A DNA stretch of 64,000 nt from Isoetes taiwanensis (lineage: Eukaryota > Streptophyta > Lycopodiopsida > Isoetales > Isoetaceae), in contig JAJEKV010000004.1 in NCBI GenBank assembly GCA_021234155.1, forward strand, positions 17,483,310 through 17,547,309. The letters are read 5' to 3'. The position numbers were made by a program, and so were the translations under genes. Below are positions 37,736 to 49,667 of this stretch, piece by piece (positions within the stretch are counted from its first letter, which is position 1; each line of letters opens with the position of its first letter). The notes below the pieces were generated by a model, which saw only the letters and a program-made list of their open reading frames with translations, did not search any database and was not told where the DNA came from.

Positions 37736-40090
37736 GACACCAAACGCGAGACAATGGTGAAGGTTAGCTCCGGGATTGTTGTTGGAGTGTCAGAGCGCAC
37801 CCTTTACAATAGAACAATTGGTGGAAGCAAGAGCCACTTTTCAAGAGTACAATCGTTGATGAGAGGAGGACCTACATGTACACAATCTCGGAGCATGCAC
37901 CTCCCAAGATGAAAGAAACCCAAACAGAAAGATACCCTTTGCTAGGCAATGGATATGTGCAAAAGCATGGCAGAAAGTATCCATGCAATTCCAACTTCTT
38001 TCATGGCATAATTGGCAAAAAAACAAAGTGTGAGGGGAACAGGATTGTTTACATGGAAATAATGGTTTGTTGGAGTTCAACAGCCTAGGACCTTGGTCGC
38101 TGTGATATTTGAAAATATATTGATTTCAATGCGTAGCCCATGCCACACAAAAGTAGAAGGATGAAAAGGGAAGAGCAAAATTGTTGAGAAAAGGTTGTCA
38201 TCACATTGTACTCAAAAGAGTATTTTGAAGAAGTGAATTACCTACTAGAATTGGGAATTCTTCCAATATCCCAACCTAGCTTTAGTAGGTTGCGGAAGAA
38301 GTATTTCAATCATGTCACCATAAAGTAACTTCAAACAACTTTGCAAAGTGCAAATTTATGTGCCAAGTTGAAGGGAGACTCTTGATAAGATCAGGCAACC
38401 TGGGGTCAAAGGACTAGGATAAGGGAGCATATGAAGGACCATATGACTCCACCAACTATCATGTAGATCATGTTATTGGATGTGGAGGGACTTTATCCGC
38501 ATTGGAACCCACAACTATTTATGTATTATACATGACAAGATGGACCAAAGAAAAGACTTTGCTATTTCTTCCATAATTCAAGTACATACCTAAGATCATA
38601 CCCTTTACGTGATCTCAATGATCAAGTAATCTTGCATGGGCGTAATCAAACATACTATGCCATTTTAGTTTGGAGTTGTGGAGTGATGGTCCGTGATTTT
38701 CATATTGGGAGTATCATGAGGTGTTTGAGAACTATGAAAATGGATACAATGGTCACCTCCAGGACCTTACAAATAGCCGTGCACTACATAGAGCATTGTT
38801 AGATGGAAACCCCTAACAATATTGAAAAGTTCAGTTAAGGCAAGGTTTAAGAAGCATGGGTCTAATGAACGTTGGAGCCTAACTTCACGCTAAACTCCTC
38901 AAGATCTACCCAAAAGGTTTCTCTTGCAACTTGATAACCGTAAGTTGGCCAAAATAAGAATCGTGGATGTTTTCTTCCTATCCTACTTAACAGCTTGTGG
39001 GATATTTGAAAGAGTTAATTTAGGGTTTCTTATGCCCGGCATACCCATGTGGATGCATTATTTGGCAAATATAGTTGTATACCGGGCAGCAAACAAAGGA
39101 CCAACTCTTCCTAGGCTACTGGAAATCTTGCATGAATGCACTACCCAAACCCTATAGCTTCTTCCTGTGAAGAAGTGCCCGATTGGAAGAGCTTTGTGGA
39201 TGGTTATACATTGGATCTTGAAGATCATTCCAGCTCATAGCTCACTTTTGGGTGAGAGAGATGGGATTCCAACCTTCCAATGGAAGATGAGACCTTCGGG
39301 AGGATGAGTGGAGAGGAGGGAGGGAAATATATGAGAGATGAGAATGGCAAGCCTATGATACCCCTTGTATCACCAAAGCTTTAAAACCCATCAAGAAGTG
39401 CGAAGCAATTGGGATTGACTCAAGGAAGGAATCCAAGACTATATAAAGCATTGGCAAACCAATCCGTGATGACACCAACCGCGCCTTGGTGGCTTACTAG
39501 AAGAAGGTGATTAACCCGTTGGGGGGAGAGAGACACATCCCTCGCATGAATTGGAAAGAAGGGTGGTTGCCTTTAAAACTAGGTGTTAAAGGTGTGCCGA
39601 GGATTTTGATGACACCGTGAGTAGCATTCGCAAGCAATATGCTCCTCCCTCCTTTCCCCGGACCAAACAATAAGGGGCTGGTCCTAAGAACAATAGGGCA
39701 AAAGTTTCTAGACATGGATGCTTATGAACCTTCCATCGACTTGAATGCCACCACGGTAGTAAAGCTGCCAGATTTAGATACATCCAAAGGTGGTTGGGGT
39801 TCACTATCTCCTGACATTTGCAAAGAAGAAGGTAATATTAACTTCAACCATGTGCTGCGGGAATGGTGGTGTTCAAGGCACTACTGACCAACGTGACGGA
39901 GCAAAGAAAGGTACCGATTGTTGGACAAAGAAATGGAGGAGAACCTATGATCCCATCTTTGGCTAGATTCATGAAAGTGTTTTGCACTCATGGACTCAAA
40001 ACACTATTCCAGCCAGAAATGCACTACAATACCCTCGTGATGTCGTGAAGAAGGCTATGATACTCAGTTGGGGGTGCCTAAAGAAAGTTG
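37320..40090 (+). pseudogene. Unrecognised gene-like region, plus strand (unit B)
   Basis: Fuller copy of the region at 16,596-19,380. Open islands: 37,876-38,088 (KMKETQTERYPLLGNGYVQ onward), 38,924-39,157 (VDVFFLSYLTACGIFERVN, then PMWMHYLANIVVYR), and 39,700-40,048 (TIGQKFLDMDAYEPS, LPDLDTSKGGWGSLSP, RFMKVFCTHGLKTLFQPE). Between the islands are frame changes and some stops. No domain recognised; I looked for retroviral-type aspartic protease, reverse transcriptase, DDE transposase and ULP1 protease motifs and saw none. It could be a transposon-encoded or captured host protein. Confidence 0.4.
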
Positions 40091-40805
40091 AATAACTATG
40101 TAAATTTTGTTATCAATGCTTTTATGATATGGTGCTATATTGTAAATATTGACTATTTTGTAAATAACATGATATTACGCTTTCATAATTTTGAGGTGAA
40201 ATGCGCGGAATTTGAATATGCTACTAAAAACATGCAATATGAAATTTGTCCCAAAAATTAAGACATAAACCCTACTTAATCAATGATGGTTATGATCCAT
40301 TTGGCTACAATAAGTGGGGAGGTCGATCTATGCCCTCACCACTTGATGCATGCTCATTTTATACCCATCAAAATTGTTAATAGTATATATGTACAAATTA
40401 TTGGCCGATATTGAGTGTATGTTGTACCTATTGTATGTATATATTCATATGTATTATACTTAACTAATGCAATCTATGTAGCTTAGTTAGGAACTTCTTA
40501 ATGTTTCTATTAGTTTGCATTAATTACCTTTTACAAAGGTGTCTCCAAAGGTATCCTCTTACCTATGGTTTACTTATGCAAAGATTGCATCGCGGCACTG
40601 CAAAAATACACCTTGTTTCTCAGAGGCATATAAGGTATTTTTGCACCAAGGCACTTCCTCTATCGTGGGTAGCTTTTAGTTTCATTGACCGTGAGCTCCT
40701 GTGCACTTCAAAGGCAATCACCCTTTTATGCTCTAAAAAGAGGTGCTACAATTTTGCAAATGGCGTACAAGGTCGAAGACTTTTGGGAATATTCAAAGTA
40801 TGATA

Positions 40806-42142
40806 TGATGAGATTGTTAGTAAGAGCAATATCTAATTATCATTAATCAAGAGTTCAGCTTCAACAACCTCAAAACCTTTGCACGCTTACTTTGGCTAAC
40901 ATTGAATATAATTTATGAGGTGATCTAAACACATTGATGTATTTGGCCACATATCTAGCTTCATGGCCATAGTAAAAGCTATACCGCCCCCTTCTCTCTC
41001 GCTAACCTAAAAGGTTGTATTGAGTCCTAAATCTTTCCGGGGTTATTTCCTAAAGCCGACCATGATGTAAGGTTCAAGGTTGTTCAAGAGGCTACCATTG
41101 GACTTATGTAAGAAGGACGAAGGGAGAATTTATATCTCATTGACATCATGTTTGCTATTTACGTGATCTATTCAGCCCCACCAATAAATAGGTGGAACCA
41201 CAGATGAAAGCATGGGTGTAAACTCATTCACATATAAAGGAGATTTTTTGATGCAAACAAGGAGAAGGAACTCGTGGAAAGGGGCATGAGGACTTAGGAT
41301 GAAGAGTGTGAAGATGCGTTGATAGATGAGGTATCACCAAGCCTTACCTATAGACGAGGAGGGAAGGTTATCCGGGCTTCTATACCATATAATGCTCGCC
41401 ACTCGCTTGAGAGAAGATGAGGTCTTAATGGTCAGATCTATGCTTTCGTTATAGATATAGATGACTTCATAACTTTGAGCTAGAAGTGTCGTGGGAACCT
41501 AATGAAGTATTAACATATAATGGTACATCAAGAGCTCCCAAAAAATAGTGTTTGATAGGTCCGAGATGGCGTAATTGGGCTTGAAGGAAGTCTCGACGTG
41601 TAACCTTTGAGGCTTGTGCCCATCACAAGCTAAAAGATATATAGAAAAAGGAGAACTGCAAAGGGAAACTGTTTACCAAGTTTCGACCAACATTTCCACC
41701 AAATGTGCTATATTGAATCTTAATGAAGTAGAGGTAAGCTAGCCATAACTTTGCTTTTATTTTTTTGAATACTCTGTAGAACACGTGCATGTATTTCAGA
41801 GGGAAGTTTTGTGGACAATTTGTACACACACGATAGTGTCACCCTTGGCTGAGATGCAAGTATTGTCCACTATTACATGGGCTACCTTCATAAGTGCTAC
41901 ATTTAATAGGTCCAAGATGTTCAAATCAAGTTTGTTTCCGTTACGAGTTTCTATGGAGCAACTTCCAGAAAGTGCTTAGAAATAAAGTACACATGGGTTC
42001 CCACATTTGACCCTAAAGGCAAGAGGCATGCTGAGGCCAAAGTTAACTAATCTTTTAAATTTTAAATGGTTCAAACATTAAACAGATCATGAGAAGAAGA
42101 CCAGCAGTTTAAACAAAAAGCTTGATGTAGAATGCCACCATT
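40806..42142. other. Single-copy spacer beside the large repeat
   Basis: Moderately AT-rich, no second copy in the window, no long open frame that resembles a protein. It separates the tandem-unit territory from the NAC gene remnant. Confidence 0.5.
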
Positions 42143-43310
42143 CTAACCCAACAATGTGTGATTGAGAGAAGCATATGCAAATTCTTGCATTGCTGTTCCA
42201 AAGATCGGCCGATCGGACTCAGCTGAAGACTGCGCCATATGTACAGCAACATCTTTCTCATGATTTGCAGTTGGGTTTTTGACCTGACCTGAGATTTCAG
42301 AGGTGCTTTGTTCTTTGAATATCTTGCACAGGGCCACCTCTGCACCATACATATAACAACAACACAAACTAAAACAATGAAATAAAATGTCATAAGTTGT
42401 GACTTCTAGTAATATATATGAGGCAAACTCTGGCTAATATATTCTCCTGTGTTTTGAAGCCTGAATTCATGCATCATCCAGTCAGTTTTGACCTCCCTCT
42501 GCTGAATTGCCCTTGTAGAATATACAAGAGACTTTTTTAAGCCAATGCATTTGGTGCTTCCTGCTGTAGGCTGTGCACAGGTCTGTCAGTTCCAGTTGCC
42601 TTCCAAACCTGCCTTTGTCACCCTGTTGGGCCTGTCCAAGTTTCTATACTTTTATCTCTTGGCTGAAAAATACCAATTCTTTGTCTCCAATTGCAGCCAT
42701 TGACCTCAAAATGGACATATTAGCTTCATCTCTGCGGATCTTAATTTTCAACTTAATTCAATTCAAATCAGTTTGGAGCTTTAAGTTTCATTCTTGTTGT
42801 TACTAGAGAAGCATAACCCTAATTAGCTTCAAAACATCTACTTCAAATCAACATCACATCTGAGAATCATGCATAACAAACAGTCTTAGATTAACTAAAT
42901 TGCAACTAAATTTCAGTTCGCTCTTGGGGGATGTTAAAATTCAATCCAGCTCAACATATGGCTCTACAATTGATCAATTTCTACCAATGGGACAGAATCT
43001 AAATCATATTATGCATGTAACAAGTCTTACATTATAACTGTAATGAAAATCACACTTGAGCTTTATGCATAATGCACAAGAATTAAAACTGCAATGAAAA
43101 TCCAGATTAAACAAACAAACTAGTGACTAAGTAGACCATACTTGAAAGATCCCATGGATCATATTTGTAGATGTCCAGCTCTGCAATAAGCTCCGCGGCG
43201 ACGGCCTGGCAATGGGCCTTCTTGAAAAGGTAGAATGAAACCAATTCTTCATCGGTGGGATGAAATCTAAATCCGGGCATGATGGCACTGTCATGCTCCA
43301 TCATGTCCAT
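42143..43310 (-). pseudogene. NAC-domain transcription factor, three exons, disrupted
   Basis: NAC proteins are plant transcription factors that bind DNA through a ~150-residue N-terminal NAC domain. Exon 1 (about 43,142-43,310) begins [19 protein letters not shown] and carries subdomains A and B ([18 protein letters not shown]), ending at a GTATGG donor. Exon 2 (about 42,429-42,704) has GDKE, then [33 protein letters not shown] and [11 protein letters not shown], which are subdomains C and D, but spread over several frames. Small indels lie near 42,672, 42,655, 42,602 and 42,565. Exon 3 (42,143-42,339) follows a GGTGCAG acceptor, starts with VALCKIFKE (subdomain E; the usual W is V) and stops after only ~65 codons, short for a NAC regulatory tail. 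Exon boundaries are my inference. It is a pseudogene unless the indels are sequencing errors. Confidence 0.85.
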
Positions 43311-45368
43311 CTTCTCCTACAAACAACTTTTCTAAGTTGCCACTTTATTCTTAGCTGCTTTCATCCAAAAGGTCCATTCCTGTTCAAATACCACATATAC
43401 ACAAACTCTATCATCCCGACTTCCTTCCATAGAAGCTGGACATTCAGGTCTAGACCGCGGACCCCGTTATCTCCAGCACTTTGACTATAGTTAGGAAGAT
43501 GATGTTTTTTCTTCTAGAATATTTATTGCGTACCTAGCACGTCGCTCGCTACATTTCTGGGCCTCGTTTTTTCAAAGTAAGATTTTTTCAGTGAGGAAAT
43601 AGAAACACATTCCATTAAAATTTAAAATACCAGCAGACCATGAAATATATACATGTAGGGAGCCATGTTGACATGCCACGCATGTCATTGTAATTGCCTT
43701 GTCCATGTAACGTGGAAACCAGTTAGTCGTCCATTTCTGTGCCATGTGATACATCCAGTGATGTATGCAAATCTGTTAATAACAAAGTAGAATGTGGATT
43801 GTTTGCACAAGAATAAGAACACTTTTTCAAAAGGCTTTGAGTTGGATTCTATGTTCTTTGCCAATCGTTGATCCGTTCTAAATATCATGCCTAGTCAAAC
43901 ACTGGATGCATCCAAGAAAGATTTGTGCTAGAATACTTGTACAAGTCCTAGAGGCTGAAGAACGAGAACGTGCGTTGAAAATACAATGGCTACTTTGGGA
44001 CCATTGACTTTAACATTTGACCATAATTAAGAACACTTGTATCGTGCCATATATATAGCAAGGCAATATTACGTCAAGGTAAGTTGGTCTAGATTCTGAT
44101 TTTTAGCCACGATATCTTGCCACGCTGCAACCATATTCTAATCAAGAATGGAAAATTGATGTAGCATTCTTGGCTAACCCGTTACAACCGGTTACTCGCT
44201 TCTCGCATACTCGCTTTATGCGGCCGAGGAAGGGGAAACGACTAACTCCAAGCCACAAAATACCATAGCTAAACTTCAATTTCCAAGCCAAGCGCCATAG
44301 CGTAATCCTCGCTCCATCGCCATAAAGTCAGCCGCCATAGCCGCCGAGCTACCTAAACTCGCTGAAATTTGAACTGTGAGAATCGCCAAAACCATAGCCT
44401 ACCCGAACTACCTAAACTTCAAGCCATAGCCGAGCTTCTCCTCGACCCAAACTTCAAGCCATACCGAAGCCTCCTCGAATCAACTTCAAGCCACGAAGCT
44501 CAATCGTAATTCTTCTACTCTGATCGTTAGGGATCGAAATGTGAGGTCGCGGATTCCGGTAGCAGGCGGCCGCTAACGCTGCCACCGAGCCGCTAGGCCA
44601 CCGCTACACCTAATCCACTCCCTCTTCCCATTCCACATCACGTAAAAATGTGTTTTGAAGATTTGAATAGATGGGAAATGTAAAAAGCATTTAATCCAGA
44701 TGAAGCCTTCTATCTCCCATTTTAATTGCATGAGTTGGTCGATACCTCAAAAATGTTGCATTTTTATGACAATACTACCCATGTTACCTTGCTTATATTT
44801 ATCCTATCCAATTGCTCAACCACTTAACAACCTGGCACTCAAGTTTTATAGCTGAGATGAGATCTCAGTCGTTGGTTGCAATGGTGTTACCCACCAGTAA
44901 CACATTGAAAAACACATAAACACCTATTTTGTTATGCCAAATGGCTATAAGCACTTAGCTTGTTATGGAAAACACCATAAAATCACCACAAAAAAATCGT
45001 AAAACTCTCGAGCCCAGTTCGTTAAGGCGGATAACACCCTAGAACTCGGGTGTTATGCTCTACCATAACAAACTTGGGCCTTCGGCCCTCTTTATTATAA
45101 GAGAGCATAACACCCTTGTTTCAGGCTGTTATCCCTAAGCCTACGACAAAAGCTCGATTCTATATCTGTTGACCAAAATTTCCCTTCAAGTTCTGTTATG
45201 GTCCACGGTGAAAGTGCTATACGGTTAAAACAAAGCTACGTATAATATTATTTCCTCAATGTTGCCTAATAACATAATAAAGATGGATCGAAATTCCCTA
45301 AATCATATTAGGTTCATGTTAGAGATGCACAAACCTAGCTTCACTCCTGGTCATGGAATAACTTAAGG
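43311..45368. other. Upstream region of NAC remnant and AT-rich spacer
   Basis: The first few hundred bases would hold the NAC promoter. From about 44,220 to 44,620 there are repeated CATAGC, AAACTTCAAGCC and CGCCATAGC words, a low-complexity patch. At 45,049-45,115 GGGTGTTATGCTCT and AGAGCATAACACCC form a 14-bp inverted repeat around a GGCC-rich hairpin, a possible MITE remnant. No gene seen. Confidence 0.45.
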
Positions 45369-45960
45369 ACTAAACTTAGCTATTTGGCGATTTTTTAGCA
45401 TATTTTCGAAAAAAATTGGCTAAAGTAAATGGAAAAAAATTGGGAAAAGAAATAATAATTTTAGCTTAACCTTTTTCGGGACTGCACCAACCCTGGGTTC
45501 TTTAGTCAAACGCTAGAAAGTAAGAGAGTGAAAAATTGTATTGTTTAGCTAAACCATAGAAACCTTTAGAATGAATTTCGGGCTAGTTTAGCTAATATCA
45601 TTCTAGTTTATAAGAAATATATGATTTGTAGTTTAGTTTCTAGCACTATAAATTAATGTAAGTCATAGATTTTGCTAGTTAGCATTATTTTAGAATATTT
45701 TCACAAAGAAAATGACTAAAATAAGTGGAAAATTTTGAAAAAAAGTATAGTAATTTGGCTTAATATTTTCCGTTTGGCCACACCATAGAAATTTTTGGTA
45801 TGATGTTTCGGTTAGTTTAGCTAAACGCTAGAAAGTATGAGAGAAAAAATATGTAGAGTTTAGCTAAACCACAGAAAGTTTTGGGATTAATACCGAGCAA
45901 GTTTAGCTAAAGTCATTCTGGCTAATAAAAAATATCCTGGTAGTTTTACTATCCATGCTT
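45369..45960 (+). mobile_element. AT-rich TTAGCTAAA element, copy 3
   Basis: Reverse-complement relative of the elements at 11,986 and 28,660. Starts ACTAAACTTAGCTATTTGGC and ends AAGTCATTCTGGCTAATAAA. It is the most complete uninterrupted copy in this orientation and serves as the empty-site reference for the interrupted copy that follows (it has TTATAAGAAATATATGATT where the other carries a Mutator insertion). Confidence 0.65.
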
Positions 45961-46107
45961 TCTTCAACTTTTTCCTAATCCCATTATGTTCTTCATCTAA
46001 TTGCATATTCTCCACTTCTATAGAATAAATTAAATGCTAAACTTAGCTATTTGGCAATTTTTTAGCACATTTTCAAAAAATATTGGCTAAAGTAGATGGA
46101 AAAAATT

Positions 46108-46349
46108 CAAGGGGGGTTCACCTTGAAATCCCGTGCAAACCATCAGAGTTATGCTATATGTGTTTTTTTTTTAGCTTTTCCATATGATTATGCATGAAAA
46201 GAGGTAGGTTTTGGACCATGCTAAGTCTATTCTAAGCACGTACATTGTCAAAATTGGGACTTTTTTAGGGGTTCTCAGCACATATACTAAGGGTTTTTTG
46301 CCTACCCTGTTAACGCAGATGGCATATCTATATATAGGTGAATCCCCCA
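46108..46349. mobile_element. 242-bp MITE with 10-bp target-site duplication
   Basis: Flanked by identical GGAAAAAATT at 46,098-46,107 and 46,350-46,359. The ends are imperfect inverted repeats: GGGGGGTTCACCT on the left and AGGTGAATCCCCC on the right. Nothing inside is coding. The 9-10 bp duplication suggests a Mutator-type non-autonomous element. Confidence 0.7.
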
Positions 46350-47369
46350 GGAAAAAATTGAGAAGAAAAATATAATAACTTTAGCTTAACTTTTTTCGAG
46401 CACGCACCAACCTTCGATCCCTTTAGCTAAACGCTAGAAAATAAGAGAATGGAACTTATTATGTTTAGCTAAACCATAGAAACTTTTGGAATAAATTTTG
46501 GGCTAGTTTATCTAACATCATTCTAGTCTATAAGAAATAGGGAAAAACTATAGAATACCCTTATGTTTTGACATATTTTGCCACATACCCTTAACTTTCA
46601 AAAATTCATGGAATGCCCCCTGGTCAATGTATTTGCCCTTGTAGAATATCGTATATCACAATATGCCCTTATATTTTTGCGTATTTCTTCAAATGCCCTT
46701 CTGCAAGCAGTTTGTTTCCACTGCCGCCTTTTTCTACAACTTTCTACAAAAGGTTTATGCTTTTCCGGTGCTACAGACCAGCAAATTTTTGGTGCAGTGC
46801 TACAGAGTTTGATTGGAGCTTATAATCCGATTCTGATTTCGAGCTTATGATCTGACTCAGGTTTCGCACCAGCAACAGCTTCTTTTGCCGCACCAACAAC
46901 GATTTCGCATCAGCCGACTTCTTTTTTGCACCAGCAACGATCCTTTTGCTGCAGAAATTTGCCCTAATGTTTTCGATTATTGATGTTGCCATGCAATTGT
47001 AGCGAAGCCACTAGAACAAGGATCCGATTCCTGCTGTTATCCGATTCCTGCAATTGTAGCGAAGCCATTGGAACAAGAACCCATCATCGATTTTTAAGCT
47101 CCAGCCACAGATCGGAAATTTGCCACAGATCTTTCCCACGATTTCCTGGTCAGTTTTGATTTTCGCATCATTTTTTGGCCATGCATTTCTTTCTTTCGCA
47201 TGATAATCGCATGAACAGTAGCTTTGTTTCTAGAAACTTGGTTTAATCCCTTTAATCTGTCTATAAGCACGTCTATATTCATTAATCTGATCTATAAGCA
47301 AGTCTAGAGGAGATTTACTTTACACAGATAGAGGAGATTTACTTTAAGGTAGAATTTGTTTCGTTCCTA

Positions 47370-49280
47370 ATGATGCAAAATTTGTTCTTCCTTGATGATG
47401 TTGCTGCTACTTGCAGTACAATCCTATTTTCTACTGTCTTTTCTATGGAGCTGCAACAAGGTTCTACTTGGCCTTCATTAAAGAATTTGAAACTAGCCGT
47501 GAAAGAACGTGCCATATCGAACCATGTGAAACTGAAAGTGTTAAAGTCAGATAAGACAAGGTAATTTTCTCACAAAAAAGAGCATTAATCATTTCCGTTC
47601 TTAGATGCAATTGCTACAAGATTTATGAGCGGCAAATTTCGTTTTCTTATTTACGGTGTTTTTCCATTGTAGGTACACAGTGACTTGCATTGCTGGGAAT
47701 TGCAATTGGCGTCTCCATGCTTCTATCATAGAACATGGTCCCCAATGCGCAATCAAGAAGTTTCAAGCCGTGCACAACTGTGCTGGAGCAGCTCGTCTTG
47801 GCAACAAAGAAGTTAGCACAGGTGCTGGAGCAGCTCGTCTTGGCAACAAAGAAGTTAGCACAGAGTGGATAGCTAGTCGCACTATTAAAAGATTTTGAGA
47901 ACAACCTAGCTTGTGGCCAAAAGATCTCATTGGTGATGTCAGAAGAGAAGAAGGTATAGCAATATCTTATGGCCTTGCATGGAAAGCAAAAGAAGCGGCA
48001 AACTCCCAAATCCATGGTGATCATGTAGAGGCCTATAAGAAATTGGAGGGATATTGTGAAGAAATTCTGGAGATCAGTCTAGGAAGCATAGCATTTGTTC
48101 AAAAGTCTCCTAAAGGTCGTTTCTTTCGACTTTTTATTGGCTATAATGCTAGTTTGAAGGGATTCCATTCTTGCAGACCAGTGATAGGTTTGGATGGCAC
48201 CCATTTAAAGGGATGATATCTTGGTATACTATTGACAGCTACAGCAATAGATGGGAATGATGGGTTGTTTCCAATTGCTTTTGCGGTGGTAAGTGCCGAA
48301 AATGATGATAATTGGGTATGGTTGCGTCAAAATTTAAAGAATTGTATGCATCATGCACAACAAGTCACTTTCATTTCAGATAGACATAGAAGGTGTTGAG
48401 ATTATTTTTGGGGCACAAGTTCCGCATGCTTATTGCATGCGCCATTTAGCGGACAATTTTAGGAGGGCCTTCAAGAGTACAACTCTTGTACATTTGTTAT
48501 GGAATGCAGCACATGCCAATACTGTAGAGAAATATGATGAAGTGATCTCTAAAATGTGTGCTGCTAACACCCAAGATACCATTTGGATTCTTGCTGTAGC
48601 TGATCTTATACATTGGGCGAACTCAAAATTCAAGGGACAGAGGTATGGTCATCTAACTTCTAATATTGCAGAATCTCTGAATTCTTAGTTGCGTGAATCT
48701 AGGGAGTTGCCTGTGTTAGCTACGTTGGAGTTAATTCGGCATAAATTCATGACATGGTTCCATGAACGTCGACAACAAGCAGGTTCCTATAGAACAGAGG
48801 CAGGCCAGTATGCACAGTTGGCATTGGCTCCTCGTGCTGAGCAGGATGTGAAGAGAGCATGTGATCGTGGGCGCTCTTACCAGATTATTGCAGCATCAGA
48901 AGTTGAGTATGAGATTTTGTCTTCAAAATCTAGGATTGTGAATTTGGATTTGAGAACATGCTCTTGCAGCAAATGGCAGCAGGAGGGTATTCCTTGTGCA
49001 CATACAGCATGTGCAATACTATATAGAAATGAGCGTGTTCAGCTATGCTCATCAAGCATTTTTTCTCACTTCCTACTCTGAAACTTATAGGAAGATCATG
49101 CACCCTGTTATTGTTCCTAATGTTCTAGGTACGATGTTGCCTCCAGCGATAAGAAGACCTCCAGGGCACCGACAAACAAAGAGGATTCGTAAGGGTGAAG
49201 AAGAAGTGAAGGAAGTTCATCATTGTAGTAGATGCAAGGGAAGGGACCATAACTCACGGACATGCAAGGCACCCATCTAG
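47370..49280 (+). pseudogene. MuDR/MULE transposase, decayed
   Basis: Transposase that would cut and move Mutator-type elements in the nucleus. The first part ends ..KVLKSDKTR at a GTAATTTTC donor (47,561); an intron to 47,672 splices in frame to YTVTCIAGNCNWRLHAS, together the MuDR DNA-binding zinc-type domain. The DDE core follows: VIGLDGTHLKG (first Asp, about 48,190) and TFISDRH (second Asp, about 48,370), then the HAYCMRHLADNF region. A SWIM zinc finger (TCSCSKWQQEGIPCAH) is near 48,960 and a CCHC-like knuckle (CSRCKGRDHNSRTC) near 49,232. Stops at 47,896 (TGA), 48,214 (TGA) and 48,686 (TAG), and frameshifts near 48,387 and 49,040, disable it. A 42-bp in-frame tandem duplication sits at 47,782-47,863. 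Start codon uncertain. Confidence 0.9.
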
Positions 49281-49423
49281 TTAGCAATGTGTCCATTGTG
49301 ATTATTGTACTTCAAGACAACGTTTATGAGATTTAAGTTAGTCTTGGCCCTACTTTGGCATTTGAAATTCTCTTGTTGAATTTTAATGAACTATGGAGCA
49401 TTCAAAAACAAACGTTTGGGTTT

Positions 49424-49667
49424 AAGGGCATTTCAAACATTTTTGCATAACTTAAGGGTGTTTTGTGAATTTTGAAACTTTTGAAATTTGAAATAAAACA
49501 CACGTTATAGGTATCAAGGGTATTTTGTGAATTTGAAGGAAATGTAAGGGCATTCCAAACATATTTACATAACTTAAGGGTGTTTTGTAAATTTTGAAAC
49601 TTTTGAAATTTGAAATAAAACACGCGTTACAGGTATCAAGGGTATTTTGTGAATTTGAAGGAAACAT
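49424..49667. repeat. 122-bp tandem duplication in right end of the Mutator element
   Basis: Two direct copies (49,424-49,545 and 49,546-49,667), each starting AAGGGCATT.CAAACAT and ending GAATTTGAAGGAAA. A third begins (AAGAGCATTTGAGG) and diverges. Subterminal tandem repeats are known in Mutator-like elements. Confidence 0.85.

Larger units (their letters stand above)
20116..40805. repeat. Large tandem unit B with internal 4-kb duplication
   Basis: Second direct copy of the ~16.65 kb unit. Relative to unit A it is ~4 kb longer because the segment at about 29,690-33,690 is repeated at 33,690-37,730. After that point the offset to unit A becomes ~20,700 bp (17,160 with 37,870; 18,790 with 39,500; 20,100 with 40,800). 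The unit ends near 40,805, where similarity to unit A stops and single-copy sequence begins. Confidence 0.82.

Noticed and set aside
48430-48633. Minus-strand frame inside the Mutator transposase
   Set aside because: Shadow of the transposase reading frame on the plus strand.
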